Of a DNA stretch of 38,512 nt, positions 1-7,511 are shown piece by piece; within the stretch, counting starts at the first letter, position 1; each line of letters begins with the position of its first letter. A program made the translations under genes and the position numbers. Below the pieces are notes generated by a model, which was not told the DNA's origin, made no database searches, and saw only the letters and a list, made by a program, of their open reading frames with translations. The DNA is from Acidobacteriota bacterium. GTDB lineage: Bacteria; Acidobacteriota; Terriglobia; Bryobacterales; Bryobacteraceae. The stretch covers positions 1 through 38,512 of the forward strand of contig JAFDVU010000055.1 in NCBI GenBank assembly GCA_018268835.1, written 5' to 3'.

Positions 1-22
1 TCGGGTGCAACGGCGCAGGAAT

Positions 23-45
23 GCAGGCCGGGAGGCCTGCGCTAC
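23..45 (+). repeat. Palindromic hairpin repeat with GCTAC tail
   Basis: A 7-bp perfect stem, GCAGGCC (23-29) and GGCCTGC (34-40), closes over a GGGA loop and is followed by GCTAC (41-45). The same plan, a GGCC-type palindrome followed by a CTAC tail, occurs in the element at 75-114. I infer a REP-like dispersed repeat family. The function is unknown. Confidence 0.55.
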
Positions 46-74
46 TCTGGGCGGCGCTGCCGCGACAGGCTTTG

Positions 75-114
75 CGGTTCGATCCAAAGGTCGGCCGGAG
101 GCCGACGCTACCGT
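75..114 (+). repeat. Dispersed 40-bp repeat, copy 1
   Basis: This 40-bp block matches 38443-38482 at 39 of 40 positions. The only difference is an A at 86 where the other copy has G. Its core is a hairpin, GTCGGC/GCCGAC around CGGAG (90-106), followed by GCTACC. The copies sit near the two ends of the window, outside all convincing genes, and share layout with the hairpin at 23-45. No transposase is nearby, so this looks like a REP-type intergenic repeat and not an IS end. Confidence 0.75.
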
Positions 115-140
115 GGGTCGGAGAGGTACTCTGAATCCTG

Positions 141-1799
141 ATGGGGGTTCCGGTCCTGATTCCGGCGTACCGGCCGGGCGGCGCGCTGGCCGAGGTGGTG
201 GCGGGCGTCCTGCGCCTGTCGGGCTGCCCGGTGATTGTGGTGGACGACGGCAGCGGCGCGGAGTTCGCCGCGGTGTTCGAACGCGTGGCGGCGGATGCGC
301 GCGTGCGGGTGGTGCATCACGCGGTGAACCTGGGCAAGGGCGCCGCGCTCAAGACCGCGATGAATTACGCGCTGGTGCATTTTCCGGACGCGGCGGGCGT
401 GGTCACGGCGGATGCCGACGGGCAGCATCACCCGGAAGACATCGCGCGCATCGCCTCGCGCATCGAAGCCGATCCCGCGGCGCTGGTGCTGGGCGCGCGC
501 GCCTTCGCCGGCAAGGTGCCGCTGCGGTCCCGCGCGGGCAACCGCGTGACCAGCGCGCTGATGCGCGTGCTGATGGGACAGCGGCTCAGCGATACGCAGA
601 CCGGGCTGCGCGGCATCCCGGCGGCGCTGATCCCGCACCTTCTGCGGCTGCCCTCCACCGGCTACGAGTTCGAACTGGACATGCTGATCGCGTGCAAGCA
701 CCAGGGCTGCGCGATCCGCGAGGAACCGGTGCGCACCATCTACCTCGAAGACAATCGCGGCTCGCACTTCCATCCGATTTTCGATTCGATGCGCATCTAC
801 TTCCTGCTGCTGCGCTTCAGCGCGCTCTCGCTGGCCACCTCGGCGCTGGACAACGCGGTCTTCGCGCTGGTGTGGCCGGCCACGGGCAGCATCGCGCAAT
901 CGCAGGCGGCGTCGCGGCTGGTGGCGATGGTGTTCAACTACCTGGGCGCGCGCGGGCTGGTGTTCCATTCCAGGCAGCGGCACGCCGTCGTGCTGCCCAA
1001 GTACGTCGCGCTGGTGGCGGGGAACGGGTTGCTCTCCTACGGGCTGATCCAGTGGTTCCACGGCCGCCTGGGGATGGCCACGGTGCCGGCCAAACTGCTC
1101 GCCGAAAGCCTGCTGTTCATCGCCAATTTCGCGGTCCAGCGCGATTTCGTGTTCACGCGCAGGAGAGCGGCGGGCGGCGCCACCGATTGGGACCGCTACT
1201 ACACCAGCGTGCCGGCGACCGCGAAGCTCACGCGGCGGTACACCACCAGGGTGCTGCTGGAAGCGATCCGGCGGCACGCCGCGGCGCAACAGCCGCTCGC
1301 AATCCTGGAGATCGGCGGCGCCAACAGTTGTTTTCTGGACCGCATCCTGGCGGAGATTCCGTGCGCGCGCTACGACGTGGTGGACACCAACCGCTACGGG
1401 CTTTCGCTGCTGGCGGCGCGCGCCGCCTCCACCGTGCACCTGCACGAGCAGAGCGTGCTCGCGCTCGCCCTGGGGCAAGAGGCGGACGTGGCGTTCAGCG
1501 TCGGGCTGATCGAGCACTTCGCGCCGGCGGAGACGCGCGCCGCGATCCACGCGCACTTCGACGCGCTGCGCCCCGGCGGCACCGCGATCCTGACTTTCCC
1601 CACTCCCACCGCGCTGTACCGCGCGACGCGCGCGCTGCTGGAGATGTTCGGCCTGTGGAAGTTTCCCGATGAGAGAGCGCTCGAGCCCGAGGAAGCGCTC
1701 GCGGCGATCGGCGAACGCGGCGACGTGCTCTACCGCAGGACGCTGTGGCCGCTGGTGCTGACGCAGCACCTGATCGTGGCGCGCAAGCGTTACTCGTAG
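141..1799 (+). CDS. GT2 glycosyltransferase-GtrA-methyltransferase fusion protein
   Basis: This 552-residue protein has three parts. Residues 1-215 form a family 2 glycosyltransferase of the polyprenyl-phosphate sugar type, with VDDGS at 34-38 and DADGQHH at 91-97. Residues about 219-340 are a hydrophobic GtrA-like four-helix membrane region containing FNYLGARGLVF. Residues about 385-495 look like a class I SAM-dependent methyltransferase, with LEIGGANSCF at 389-398 as the SAM-binding loop and GLIEHF at 455-460. GT2-GtrA fusions are known to load and flip lipid-linked sugars. The added methyltransferase is unusual and could modify the sugar or its acceptor, which is inference. The ATG at 141 gives a GT2 domain of normal length; GAGAGG at 121-126 is a distant ribosome site. 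The 3' end overlaps the convergent permease gene by 10 bp. Confidence 0.85.
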   Translation: MGVPVLIPAYRPGGALAEVVAGVLRLSGCPVIVVDDGSGAEFAAVFERVAADARVRVVHHAVNLGKGAALKTAMNYALVHFPDAAGVVTADADGQHHPEDIARIASRIEADPAALVLGARAFAGKVPLRSRAGNRVTSALMRVLMGQRLSDTQTGLRGIPAALIPHLLRLPSTGYEFELDMLIACKHQGCAIREEPVRTIYLEDNRGSHFHPIFDSMRIYFLLLRFSALSLATSALDNAVFALVWPATGSIAQSQAASRLVAMVFNYLGARGLVFHSRQRHAVVLPKYVALVAGNGLLSYGLIQWFHGRLGMATVPAKLLAESLLFIANFAVQRDFVFTRRRAAGGATDWDRYYTSVPATAKLTRRYTTRVLLEAIRRHAAAQQPLAILEIGGANSCFLDRILAEIPCARYDVVDTNRYGLSLLAARAASTVHLHEQSVLALALGQEADVAFSVGLIEHFAPAETRAAIHAHFDALRPGGTAILTFPTPTALYRATRALLEMFGLWKFPDERALEPEEALAAIGERGDVLYRRTLWPLVLTQHLIVARKRYS

Positions 1800-3031
1800 C
1801 GCAGCGCGACCACGGGATCGAGCTTGGCCGCCTTGTTCGCCGGCCAGATGCCGAAGAAGAGGCCGATCCCGACCGAGACCACGATGCCGAGCCCGGCGGA
1901 CCACGCCGGCACGCTCACCGGCATGGACGTGAACACCAGCCGCGAGATCAGCGAGATCAGCCACCCGAAGGCGATGCCGGCGATGCCGCCCATGCCGGTC
2001 AGGGCGGCGGCTTCGATCAGGAACTGCGTCAGAATATCGATCTTCTTGGCGCCGATGGCCTTGCGGATGCCGATTTCGAATGTGCGCTCGGTGACGGAAA
2101 CCAGCATGATGTTCATCACCCCGATGCCGCCCACGAGCAGCCCGATGGAGCTGAGCACCACCATCACCAGAAACGTGATCGCGGTGATCTGCCGGAAGTC
2201 GCTCACCATCTGCTCGGCGGTGGAGAGCGCGAAGTTATCGGGCTTGTTGTAGGGCACGCGGCGATCGATGCGCAGAATGGTGCGCACTTCGTCCATGGCC
2301 TGCGGCAGCAGTCCATCCTTCGCCGTGACCACGATCGCGTTCTCGCGCGCGTTGGGGAACATCTTCTGCATGGTGCCGTAGGGGACCAGGACGCGCGTGT
2401 CCGTGTCGCCGAAGAAGGAGGCGGCGGGCCGCAGCATGGTGCCGATGACGATGAGTTCGCGTCCGCCCACCAGAATCGGTTTCCCGATCGGGTCCATGTT
2501 TGCGAACAGCCCCTTCTCGATATCGCTGCCGATGACCGCGACCGGCGCGCGGCGGCGGCTCTCCTCGTCGCTGAAGAAGCGGCCCACGTGAATTTCCACC
2601 TGTCCGCTGGCGCGCGCGTAGCCTTCCTCCACGCCGAACAGGTTCACGTCGTACATGTCGTTGCCCATGTAGCGCGCGTTGACGATGCCGTGAGGAGGAA
2701 AGAGCATGGCGGAGACATCGGCGACGCTCTTGCAGCGTTCGCGCAGGTCATGGGCATTCTGGTAGGTCAGGTCCTTGCGCGTGCGCTCCTCCGGGCTCAG
2801 GTTGCCGACGCGAAAGCCGACCGGGAATTTGAAGACGATGATCGAATTCGGTCCGAAGCTGCGCAGCACGCCGGTGATCTGCGCGTCGAAACCGGTGAGG
2901 ATGGCGCTGACCCCGATGATGGTGCCGGTGCCGATGATGACCCCGAGCACGGTGAGGAACGCGCGCAGCTTGTGCGAGCGGATGGTCTGTAGCGCCAGCA
3001 GGAGTCCGTTGCCGAAGGCCAGTCGTGTCAT
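1790..3031 (-). CDS. MacB/FtsX-type ABC transporter permease (second of pair)
   Basis: A 413-residue permease of the MacB class. The N-terminus has one membrane helix (about 23-45) containing LRAFLTVLGVIIG, followed by a large MacB-PCD-type periplasmic domain. The C-terminal FtsX domain has three helices and contains the hallmarks GGIGVMNIMLVSVTER and EIGIRKAIGA. The protein ends in AAKLDPVVALRYE, as is usual for this family. The ATG at 3031 overlaps the TGA of the upstream permease in an ATGA, so translation is probably coupled and the two may form a heterodimer. No ATP-binding subunit is encoded nearby, so one must be supplied from elsewhere. The family exports macrolides, peptides or lipoproteins or transmits mechanical force; the substrate here cannot be told. 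Confidence 0.9.
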   Translation of the reverse strand: MTRLAFGNGLLLALQTIRSHKLRAFLTVLGVIIGTGTIIGVSAILTGFDAQITGVLRSFGPNSIIVFKFPVGFRVGNLSPEERTRKDLTYQNAHDLRERCKSVADVSAMLFPPHGIVNARYMGNDMYDVNLFGVEEGYARASGQVEIHVGRFFSDEESRRRAPVAVIGSDIEKGLFANMDPIGKPILVGGRELIVIGTMLRPAASFFGDTDTRVLVPYGTMQKMFPNARENAIVVTAKDGLLPQAMDEVRTILRIDRRVPYNKPDNFALSTAEQMVSDFRQITAITFLVMVVLSSIGLLVGGIGVMNIMLVSVTERTFEIGIRKAIGAKKIDILTQFLIEAAALTGMGGIAGIAFGWLISLISRLVFTSMPVSVPAWSAGLGIVVSVGIGLFFGIWPANKAAKLDPVVALRYE

Positions 3032-4287
3032 CGTTCCACCCTCAGTGCTTCGATGGGATCGAGCCGCGCCGCGCGCTGCGCCGGGTAGATGCCGAAGAAC
3101 AGGCCCACCGTGGCGGAGAGACCGACGCCGATGAGCACGCTCGACCACGGCAGCGCCATCGGCACCGAGGTCAGGTTGCGCACGACGATCGCCAGCAGCC
3201 AGGCGATGCCGACTCCGGCCAATCCGCCCGAAGCGGCGAGCACGGCCGACTCCACCATGTACTGGCTGAGGATGTCGCGGCGCCGCGCGCCCAGGGATTT
3301 GCGGATGCCGATCTCGTGCGTCCGCTCGGTGACCACCGCCAGCATGATGTTCATGATCACGATGCCGCCGACCACCATGAAGACGGAGACGATGCCCACC
3401 GCCATCGCTGAAATCGCCGCGGTCAGCCGCTCCCACAGGCTGACGATGGTTTCCGAGGCGAAGATGCTGAAGGTATCGTCCTGCGCCGGACCCAGGTGGC
3501 GGAACGAGCGCAGCAGCACGCGCACTTCATCCTGCGCCGCGGCGAGATGCTCCTGCCCGTTGGCCTTGGCCAGGATGCGGATGCCGTTGCGGCTGCCGTA
3601 GGACTTGAAGTAGGTCTCGATGGGCAGCATCACAAAGTTGTCCTGGGACTGGCCGAAGACGCTGCCCAGCGCCTTGGCGACGCCGACCACTTCGAAGGGG
3701 CGGCCGTCCACTTCGAGCGCCTTGCCGAGCGGGTCGCGGCCCTTGAAGAAGCGCTCGCGAATGTCGTTGCCGATGAAAGCGACCGGGGCGCGGCGCCGGA
3801 CTTCTTCGTAGGTGATGCCGCGCCCCAGATCCACCTGCACATTGTTGATCGCGGGAATGTTGTCGGTGACGCCCTGCGTGTCCACGCCGTCCACGCTTTC
3901 GCCCTTGAAGGAGACGCGCGCCTGCCGCGAAGCCATCATCCCGACGTCCTTCAACTGGGTGGCGCGCTCGCGGATGAATTCGTACTCTTCGACCTTGATC
4001 TGCGGATTGCGGCGCTGCATTTCGAGGAATTTCTTGGGATCGAAGGGGCCGAACCAGGCCATGCGCACCACGCGGAACCCGTCGGCGCCCATATTGGAAA
4101 CCTTGTCGGCGATGTAGCGGTTCATCCCGTGGATGAGCGCGGTGACGGCAATCAGGGTCGTCGTCGCCAGGATGATGCCCAGCAGCGTCAGGAAACTGCG
4201 CAACTTGTTCTTGCGCAGGGAATCCAGCGCAATCTTCGCCGCTTCCCAGAAGAAGGCGGCGAAACCGGCTCGTTGAGTTTTGGCCAC
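3028..4287 (-). CDS. MacB/FtsX-type ABC transporter permease (first of pair)
   Basis: A 419-residue MacB-like permease. It has an N-terminal helix with LRSFLTLLGIILATTTLIAV, a periplasmic domain of about 220 residues, and a C-terminal FtsX domain with GGIVIMNIMLAVVTER and EIGIRKSLGAR, ending ARLDPIEALRVER. It resembles its downstream neighbour, which suggests tandem duplication and a heterodimeric transporter. The stop codon overlaps the start of that neighbour by 4 bp. A 71-residue ORF with an excellent ribosome site lies 59 bp upstream on the same strand and may share the transcript. There is no cognate ATPase or membrane-fusion protein in the window, so the pair is an orphan. Confidence 0.9.
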   Translation of the reverse strand: MAKTQRAGFAAFFWEAAKIALDSLRKNKLRSFLTLLGIILATTTLIAVTALIHGMNRYIADKVSNMGADGFRVVRMAWFGPFDPKKFLEMQRRNPQIKVEEYEFIRERATQLKDVGMMASRQARVSFKGESVDGVDTQGVTDNIPAINNVQVDLGRGITYEEVRRRAPVAFIGNDIRERFFKGRDPLGKALEVDGRPFEVVGVAKALGSVFGQSQDNFVMLPIETYFKSYGSRNGIRILAKANGQEHLAAAQDEVRVLLRSFRHLGPAQDDTFSIFASETIVSLWERLTAAISAMAVGIVSVFMVVGGIVIMNIMLAVVTERTHEIGIRKSLGARRRDILSQYMVESAVLAASGGLAGVGIAWLLAIVVRNLTSVPMALPWSSVLIGVGLSATVGLFFGIYPAQRAARLDPIEALRVER

Positions 4288-4346
4288 TTCGAAGGAACAG
4301 ACGCGCGAAGGGGGTGGAATGTTCCGCGGAAGGAGTCAGCGGAGAT

Positions 4347-4562
4347 TCAGGACGGGGAAGGAGGGCATTCGCCGAGGTAGGCGGTGGCGGCCTCCACGGT
4401 GGCGGAGAAGGGGAAGTCCTCCGCGTGGGTCCGGCGTTCGATCTCGTGCCGGAACCAGTTGTGGATGCTTACGGTGGCATCGTGAATGTCGGGGTCGTGC
4501 GGCCCGAAACAGAGGGCGCACTCCGGGGCAGGGAATCCGGTTGAGACGTCAACGATCCGCAT
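4347..4562 (-). CDS. Small cysteine-containing hypothetical protein
   Basis: A 71-residue ORF that I do not recognise. AAGGAGG lies 5 bp before the ATG at 4562, one of the best ribosome sites in the window, and this is the main reason to believe in it. The product is acidic and probably soluble, with a CALC motif at residues 16-19, another Cys near the C-terminus, and several His (GPHDPDIHD, SIHNWFRHEIERR). Cys and His together might bind metal or heme, but no family motif is complete. It lies directly upstream of the two MacB-like permeases on the same strand, so co-transcription is plausible. Confidence 0.6.
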   Translation of the reverse strand: MRIVDVSTGFPAPECALCFGPHDPDIHDATVSIHNWFRHEIERRTHAEDFPFSATVEAATAYLGECPPSPS

Positions 4563-4853
4563 CGATCCTCCTTAGGCCAGCGAACCTCGCCGGGGTCCTG
4601 GGATCCATGATTCGGCACGCGGAGCGCGCGGTACAGGCCCAGCCGCACCAGGATAGGGCACAGGGACCGTTATCAGGCGTCTTCCCGGAACGTTAACCGG
4701 AGGTGCCGAACCTTACGGGAAATACCGGCCACGTAGCCGAGTATTCACGCTCCTGTCAGCAAGGCGTAATTCCCGAAATGGCATCTTAGGCGTTCAGCCG
4801 CGGGCAGCGAAGCGGCCCGGTGCCGGCTGAGTCATCCAGTATTGAGAGGACCC
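4563..4853 (+). other. Divergent intergenic region
   Basis: This 291-bp gap separates the minus-strand small ORF and permeases from the plus-strand phospholipase gene, so it must hold promoters for both directions. I see no convincing -35/-10 pair. The only structure noted is a weak inverted repeat, CAGCCG (from about 4795) with CGGCTG near 4823-4829, shortly before the phospholipase start. No RNA gene or further ORF is convincing. Confidence 0.3.
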
Positions 4854-6437
4854 ATGTCAAAAGAGCTATTGACGCGCAACTTCCTGAAACAGTTTCTGAT
4901 CCCCTCCTGCATCGTGGGTGCGCTCGGGTTCCCGGCGCTCCACGCGCAGGGCAACCCGGGCACACCGGCAACGCCGATTCAGCACGTAGTGGTGATTTTC
5001 CAGGAGAACGTCTCCTTCGATCACTATTTCGGTACCTACCCGAAGGCCGCCAACAGCACTCCCGGCGAGCCGGCGTTTCATGCCGCGGCCGGTTCGCCCT
5101 CGGTAAACGGCCTCAACACGCCGCTGCTGATGCATAACCCGAACCTGGCGGCTCCCTTCCGCCTGACCCGCGCGCAGGCCGTGACCTGCGATCAGGACCA
5201 CGGCTACGCCCATGAACAAGCAGCGTTCCACGGCGGACTGATGGACCTGTTCGTGCAGTCGGTCGGATCCTCCAGTTCCAACTGCGACGTGGGCGGGTAC
5301 GGGAACAAGATCGTGATGGGATATTACGACGGCAATACCGTCACGGCGATGTGGAACTACGCGCAGAATTTTGCCATGAGCGACAATTCCTTCGGCACGA
5401 CGTTCGGCCCCTCCACGCCCGGCGCCCTCAATCTGGTATCGGGCCAGACCCACGGAGCGACGGTGGTTTCGGGGAACGCGGCGGGCAACGTATCGGCGGG
5501 ATCGGTGATCGGCGATCCCCGTCCGCCGGTGGCGCTGGACGATTGCACCATCGCCTCGAAGACGCAGATCTCGATGAGCGGAAAGAATGTCGGAGACCTG
5601 TTGAACGCCAAGGGCATTACCTGGGGCTGGTTCCAGGGAGGCTTCGCGCCGAGTTCGCGCAAGGCGGACGGCACGGCGGTCTGCGCCGCGACCCACAACA
5701 ACATCTCGGGCGCCTCCGCGGGAACGGATTACATCCCGCATCACGAACCGTTCCAGTATTATGCGCAGACGGCCAACCCGCACCACCTGCCGGCGTCCTC
5801 CATCGCTGCCATCGGCACGACGGACCAGGCCAACCACCAGTACGATCTCAACGACTTCTTCACCGCGCTGAAGGCGGGCAAAATGCCGGCCGTGAGTTAC
5901 CTCAAGGCGGCGGCATACCAGGACGGCCACGCCGGGTATTCCGATCCGTTGGACGAGCAGACCTTCCTGGTGAACACGATCAACACGATCATGCAATCGC
6001 CGTTCTGGAACTCGACCGCGATCGTCATCTCCTATGACGATTCCGACGGCTGGTACGACCACGTGATGGGACCGGTGGTCAACCAGTCGGGCACGGCGGA
6101 CGACAACCTGAACGGACCGGGTGCTTGCGGCACCGGGCTGAATTCGACCTACCAGGGACGGTGCGGGTATGGTCCCCGCCTGCCGCTGATGGTGATCTCT
6201 CCGTACGCCAGGACGAACTACGTGGATCACAACGTCACGGATCAGTCCTCGATCCTGCGCTTCATCGAGGACAACTGGAACCTGGGGCGGATCGGCGATG
6301 CATCGACCGATGCGTACGCGGGGTCGCTGATGACGTTCTTCGATTTCGCTCACGACGGCGGCGGGAAGCGGTTGCTGCTGGATCCCGCCACGGGCAACCC
6401 CGTGGGCGGCGACGAACGCGAGACCGGCGACCGTTAG
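4854..6437 (+). CDS. Secreted phosphoesterase, phospholipase C/acid phosphatase family
   Basis: A 527-residue exported enzyme of the bacterial phosphoesterase family (phospholipase C/AcpA type, PF04185-like), which hydrolyses phosphodiester or phosphomonoester bonds outside the cytoplasm. The first 31 residues form a signal peptide ending in ALHA before QG. The catalytic motif ENVSFDHYFG is at 51-60. In this family the Ser/Thr after EN is the nucleophile and the neighbouring Asp and Glu bind metal. A second conserved block, YDDSDGWYDHV, lies in the last third, where relatives have DE-GGFYDHV. The ATG at 4854 is preceded by GAGAGGA; a TTG 12 bp upstream has no ribosome site. There is no twin-arginine motif, so Sec export is likely. 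The substrate (phospholipid, phytate-like or other phosphate ester) cannot be decided. Confidence 0.85.
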   Translation: MSKELLTRNFLKQFLIPSCIVGALGFPALHAQGNPGTPATPIQHVVVIFQENVSFDHYFGTYPKAANSTPGEPAFHAAAGSPSVNGLNTPLLMHNPNLAAPFRLTRAQAVTCDQDHGYAHEQAAFHGGLMDLFVQSVGSSSSNCDVGGYGNKIVMGYYDGNTVTAMWNYAQNFAMSDNSFGTTFGPSTPGALNLVSGQTHGATVVSGNAAGNVSAGSVIGDPRPPVALDDCTIASKTQISMSGKNVGDLLNAKGITWGWFQGGFAPSSRKADGTAVCAATHNNISGASAGTDYIPHHEPFQYYAQTANPHHLPASSIAAIGTTDQANHQYDLNDFFTALKAGKMPAVSYLKAAAYQDGHAGYSDPLDEQTFLVNTINTIMQSPFWNSTAIVISYDDSDGWYDHVMGPVVNQSGTADDNLNGPGACGTGLNSTYQGRCGYGPRLPLMVISPYARTNYVDHNVTDQSSILRFIEDNWNLGRIGDASTDAYAGSLMTFFDFAHDGGGKRLLLDPATGNPVGGDERETGDR

Positions 6438-6592
6438 GCGCCGGGTAGGGATTGCCGCCGGGGTGACGCCGGCCCCGGCGGCGGCGCCTCCGGTTTGCCG
6501 CACGTTTTGGCGGCGACGCGGATGGCGAAATAGAGAAGGGCGCCGGTTCCCCCCAGAACGGCGGCGGTGGCGATGGTTCCGAGTGCTTGCAT
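6434..6592 (-). CDS. Possible small single-pass membrane protein
   Basis: A 52-codon ORF with one clear hydrophobic helix (residues 5-22, with AVLGGTGALLYFAIRV), then a charged and proline-rich tail (KPEAPPPGPASPRRQ). Small membrane proteins with this layout are common, and no stronger reading frame competes here. Against it, there is no Shine-Dalgarno site before the ATG at 6592, and the ORF is short enough to occur by chance in GC-rich DNA. Its TAA overlaps the convergent stop of the phosphoesterase gene by 3 bp. The function is unknown. Confidence 0.35.
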   Translation of the reverse strand: MQALGTIATAAVLGGTGALLYFAIRVAAKTCGKPEAPPPGPASPRRQSLPGA

Positions 6593-6716
6593 AGCAGCAT
6601 GATGCGGCACTCAGGCGGCGGCAACAAGTGCGCGTGGTTCCGGGGGCCGCACGATGACTCCAGAACCGTACGTACTCCCGCCCGGATTGTCCCGATTCAG
6701 TTCTAGTCCTTTCCGT

Positions 6717-7475
6717 CTATTTGCCCAGCGCCTGGTCGATGGCCTTCTGTGCGAGAGGCATGATCAGGTCGTAGCCGGCGGTGTTGGGGTGCAGGCCGTC
6801 GAAGGTCAGGTCCTGTTTGAGCACACCCTTATCGTCCAGCATGGCGCTGTAGTAATCCAGGTACACGGCGTGGCGTTTGGCGGCGTAGTCCTTGATCCAC
6901 TTGTTGAGTTCCACGATGGTTTCGTTGGGGCGCCGTCGGGTCTGGTTCTGGATGTAGTCGCAAACCGGCATGACACTGGACAGGACCACCTTGATGCCGT
7001 TGGCTTCGGCCAGGTCCACCATGCTGGCGAGGTTGTCCTCGATCATCTCCAGAGTGGAAGGCCCGGTATTGCCGGAGATATCGTTGGTGCCGGCCAGAAT
7101 CACCACAGCTTTGGGCTGGAGCGCGATGACATCGGGGCGGAACCGGATCAGCATTTGCGGCGTGGTCTGTCCGCTAATGCCGCGGTTGATGTAGGGTTTG
7201 CCGGGGAAGAAGCGGCCGTAGCGGCGTCCCCATCCGTCGGTGATGGAATCGCCCATGAAGACCACACGCTCTTCGCCGGGGGCGGGCGGCGCCAGGCGCG
7301 CGTTCTCGTCGTGATAGCGCTTCAGGTTCGGCCAGTCCTGCAATGTGCGGGTGGCGCGGTCCAGGCTGGCCTTGAGCTTAACCGGGTCGAGCGGCGCTTC
7401 GGTGGCGGGAGGCTGCGCCTGCGCCAGCGCCAGGGACACGGCGAACAGGCCTGAGATAGTCAACTTGGGAAGCAT
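6717..7475 (-). CDS. Exported SGNH/GDSL-family hydrolase
   Basis: A 252-residue SGNH hydrolase with a signal peptide (residues 1-20, ending LALAQA). All blocks are present: FMGDSITDGWG with catalytic Ser at 77, NRGISGQTT (block II Gly), LAGTNDI with Asn at 131, and DGLHPN with the Asp-His pair at 226 and 229. The family covers esterases, acyl- and acetyl-hydrolases acting on lipids or on acetylated glycans. Signal peptide and length suggest a periplasmic carbohydrate or lipid esterase. I chose the ATG at 7475 because it starts the signal peptide; a GTG at 7511 would add 12 polar residues. No ribosome site is visible, but TACAAT lies 7 bp upstream, so the mRNA could be leaderless. It follows the TIGR03437 gene by 36 bp on the same strand. 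Confidence 0.88.
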   Translation of the reverse strand: MLPKLTISGLFAVSLALAQAQPPATEAPLDPVKLKASLDRATRTLQDWPNLKRYHDENARLAPPAPGEERVVFMGDSITDGWGRRYGRFFPGKPYINRGISGQTTPQMLIRFRPDVIALQPKAVVILAGTNDISGNTGPSTLEMIEDNLASMVDLAEANGIKVVLSSVMPVCDYIQNQTRRRPNETIVELNKWIKDYAAKRHAVYLDYYSAMLDDKGVLKQDLTFDGLHPNTAGYDLIMPLAQKAIDQALGK

Positions 7476-7482
7476 GCACGAT

Positions 7483-7488
7483 ATTGTA
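7483..7488 (-). promoter_or_regulatory. Candidate -10 box, possible leaderless start
   Basis: On the minus strand TACAAT ends 7 bp before the ATG of the SGNH hydrolase gene. Transcription starting about 7 bp past a -10 box would begin at the start codon, and this gene lacks a Shine-Dalgarno site. There is no good -35 hexamer, so the call rests on the -10 match and spacing only. Confidence 0.3.
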
Positions 7489-7511
7489 TCCGCGCGCGGC
7501 CGTGTTGCCAC

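Noticed and set aside
76..85. GGTTCGATCC, like the T-arm of a tRNA, in both end repeats
   Set aside because: No acceptor stem, anticodon arm or CCA-proximal pairing can be formed around it. It is part of the dispersed repeat.
108..1964. 618-codon minus-strand open frame at the left end
   Set aside because: It is antisense to the GT2-GtrA-methyltransferase gene, with no recognisable motif and biased composition.
4866..6503. 545-codon minus-strand frame
   Set aside because: It is a shadow of the phosphoesterase gene. It is Arg/His/Val-rich and has no motif.
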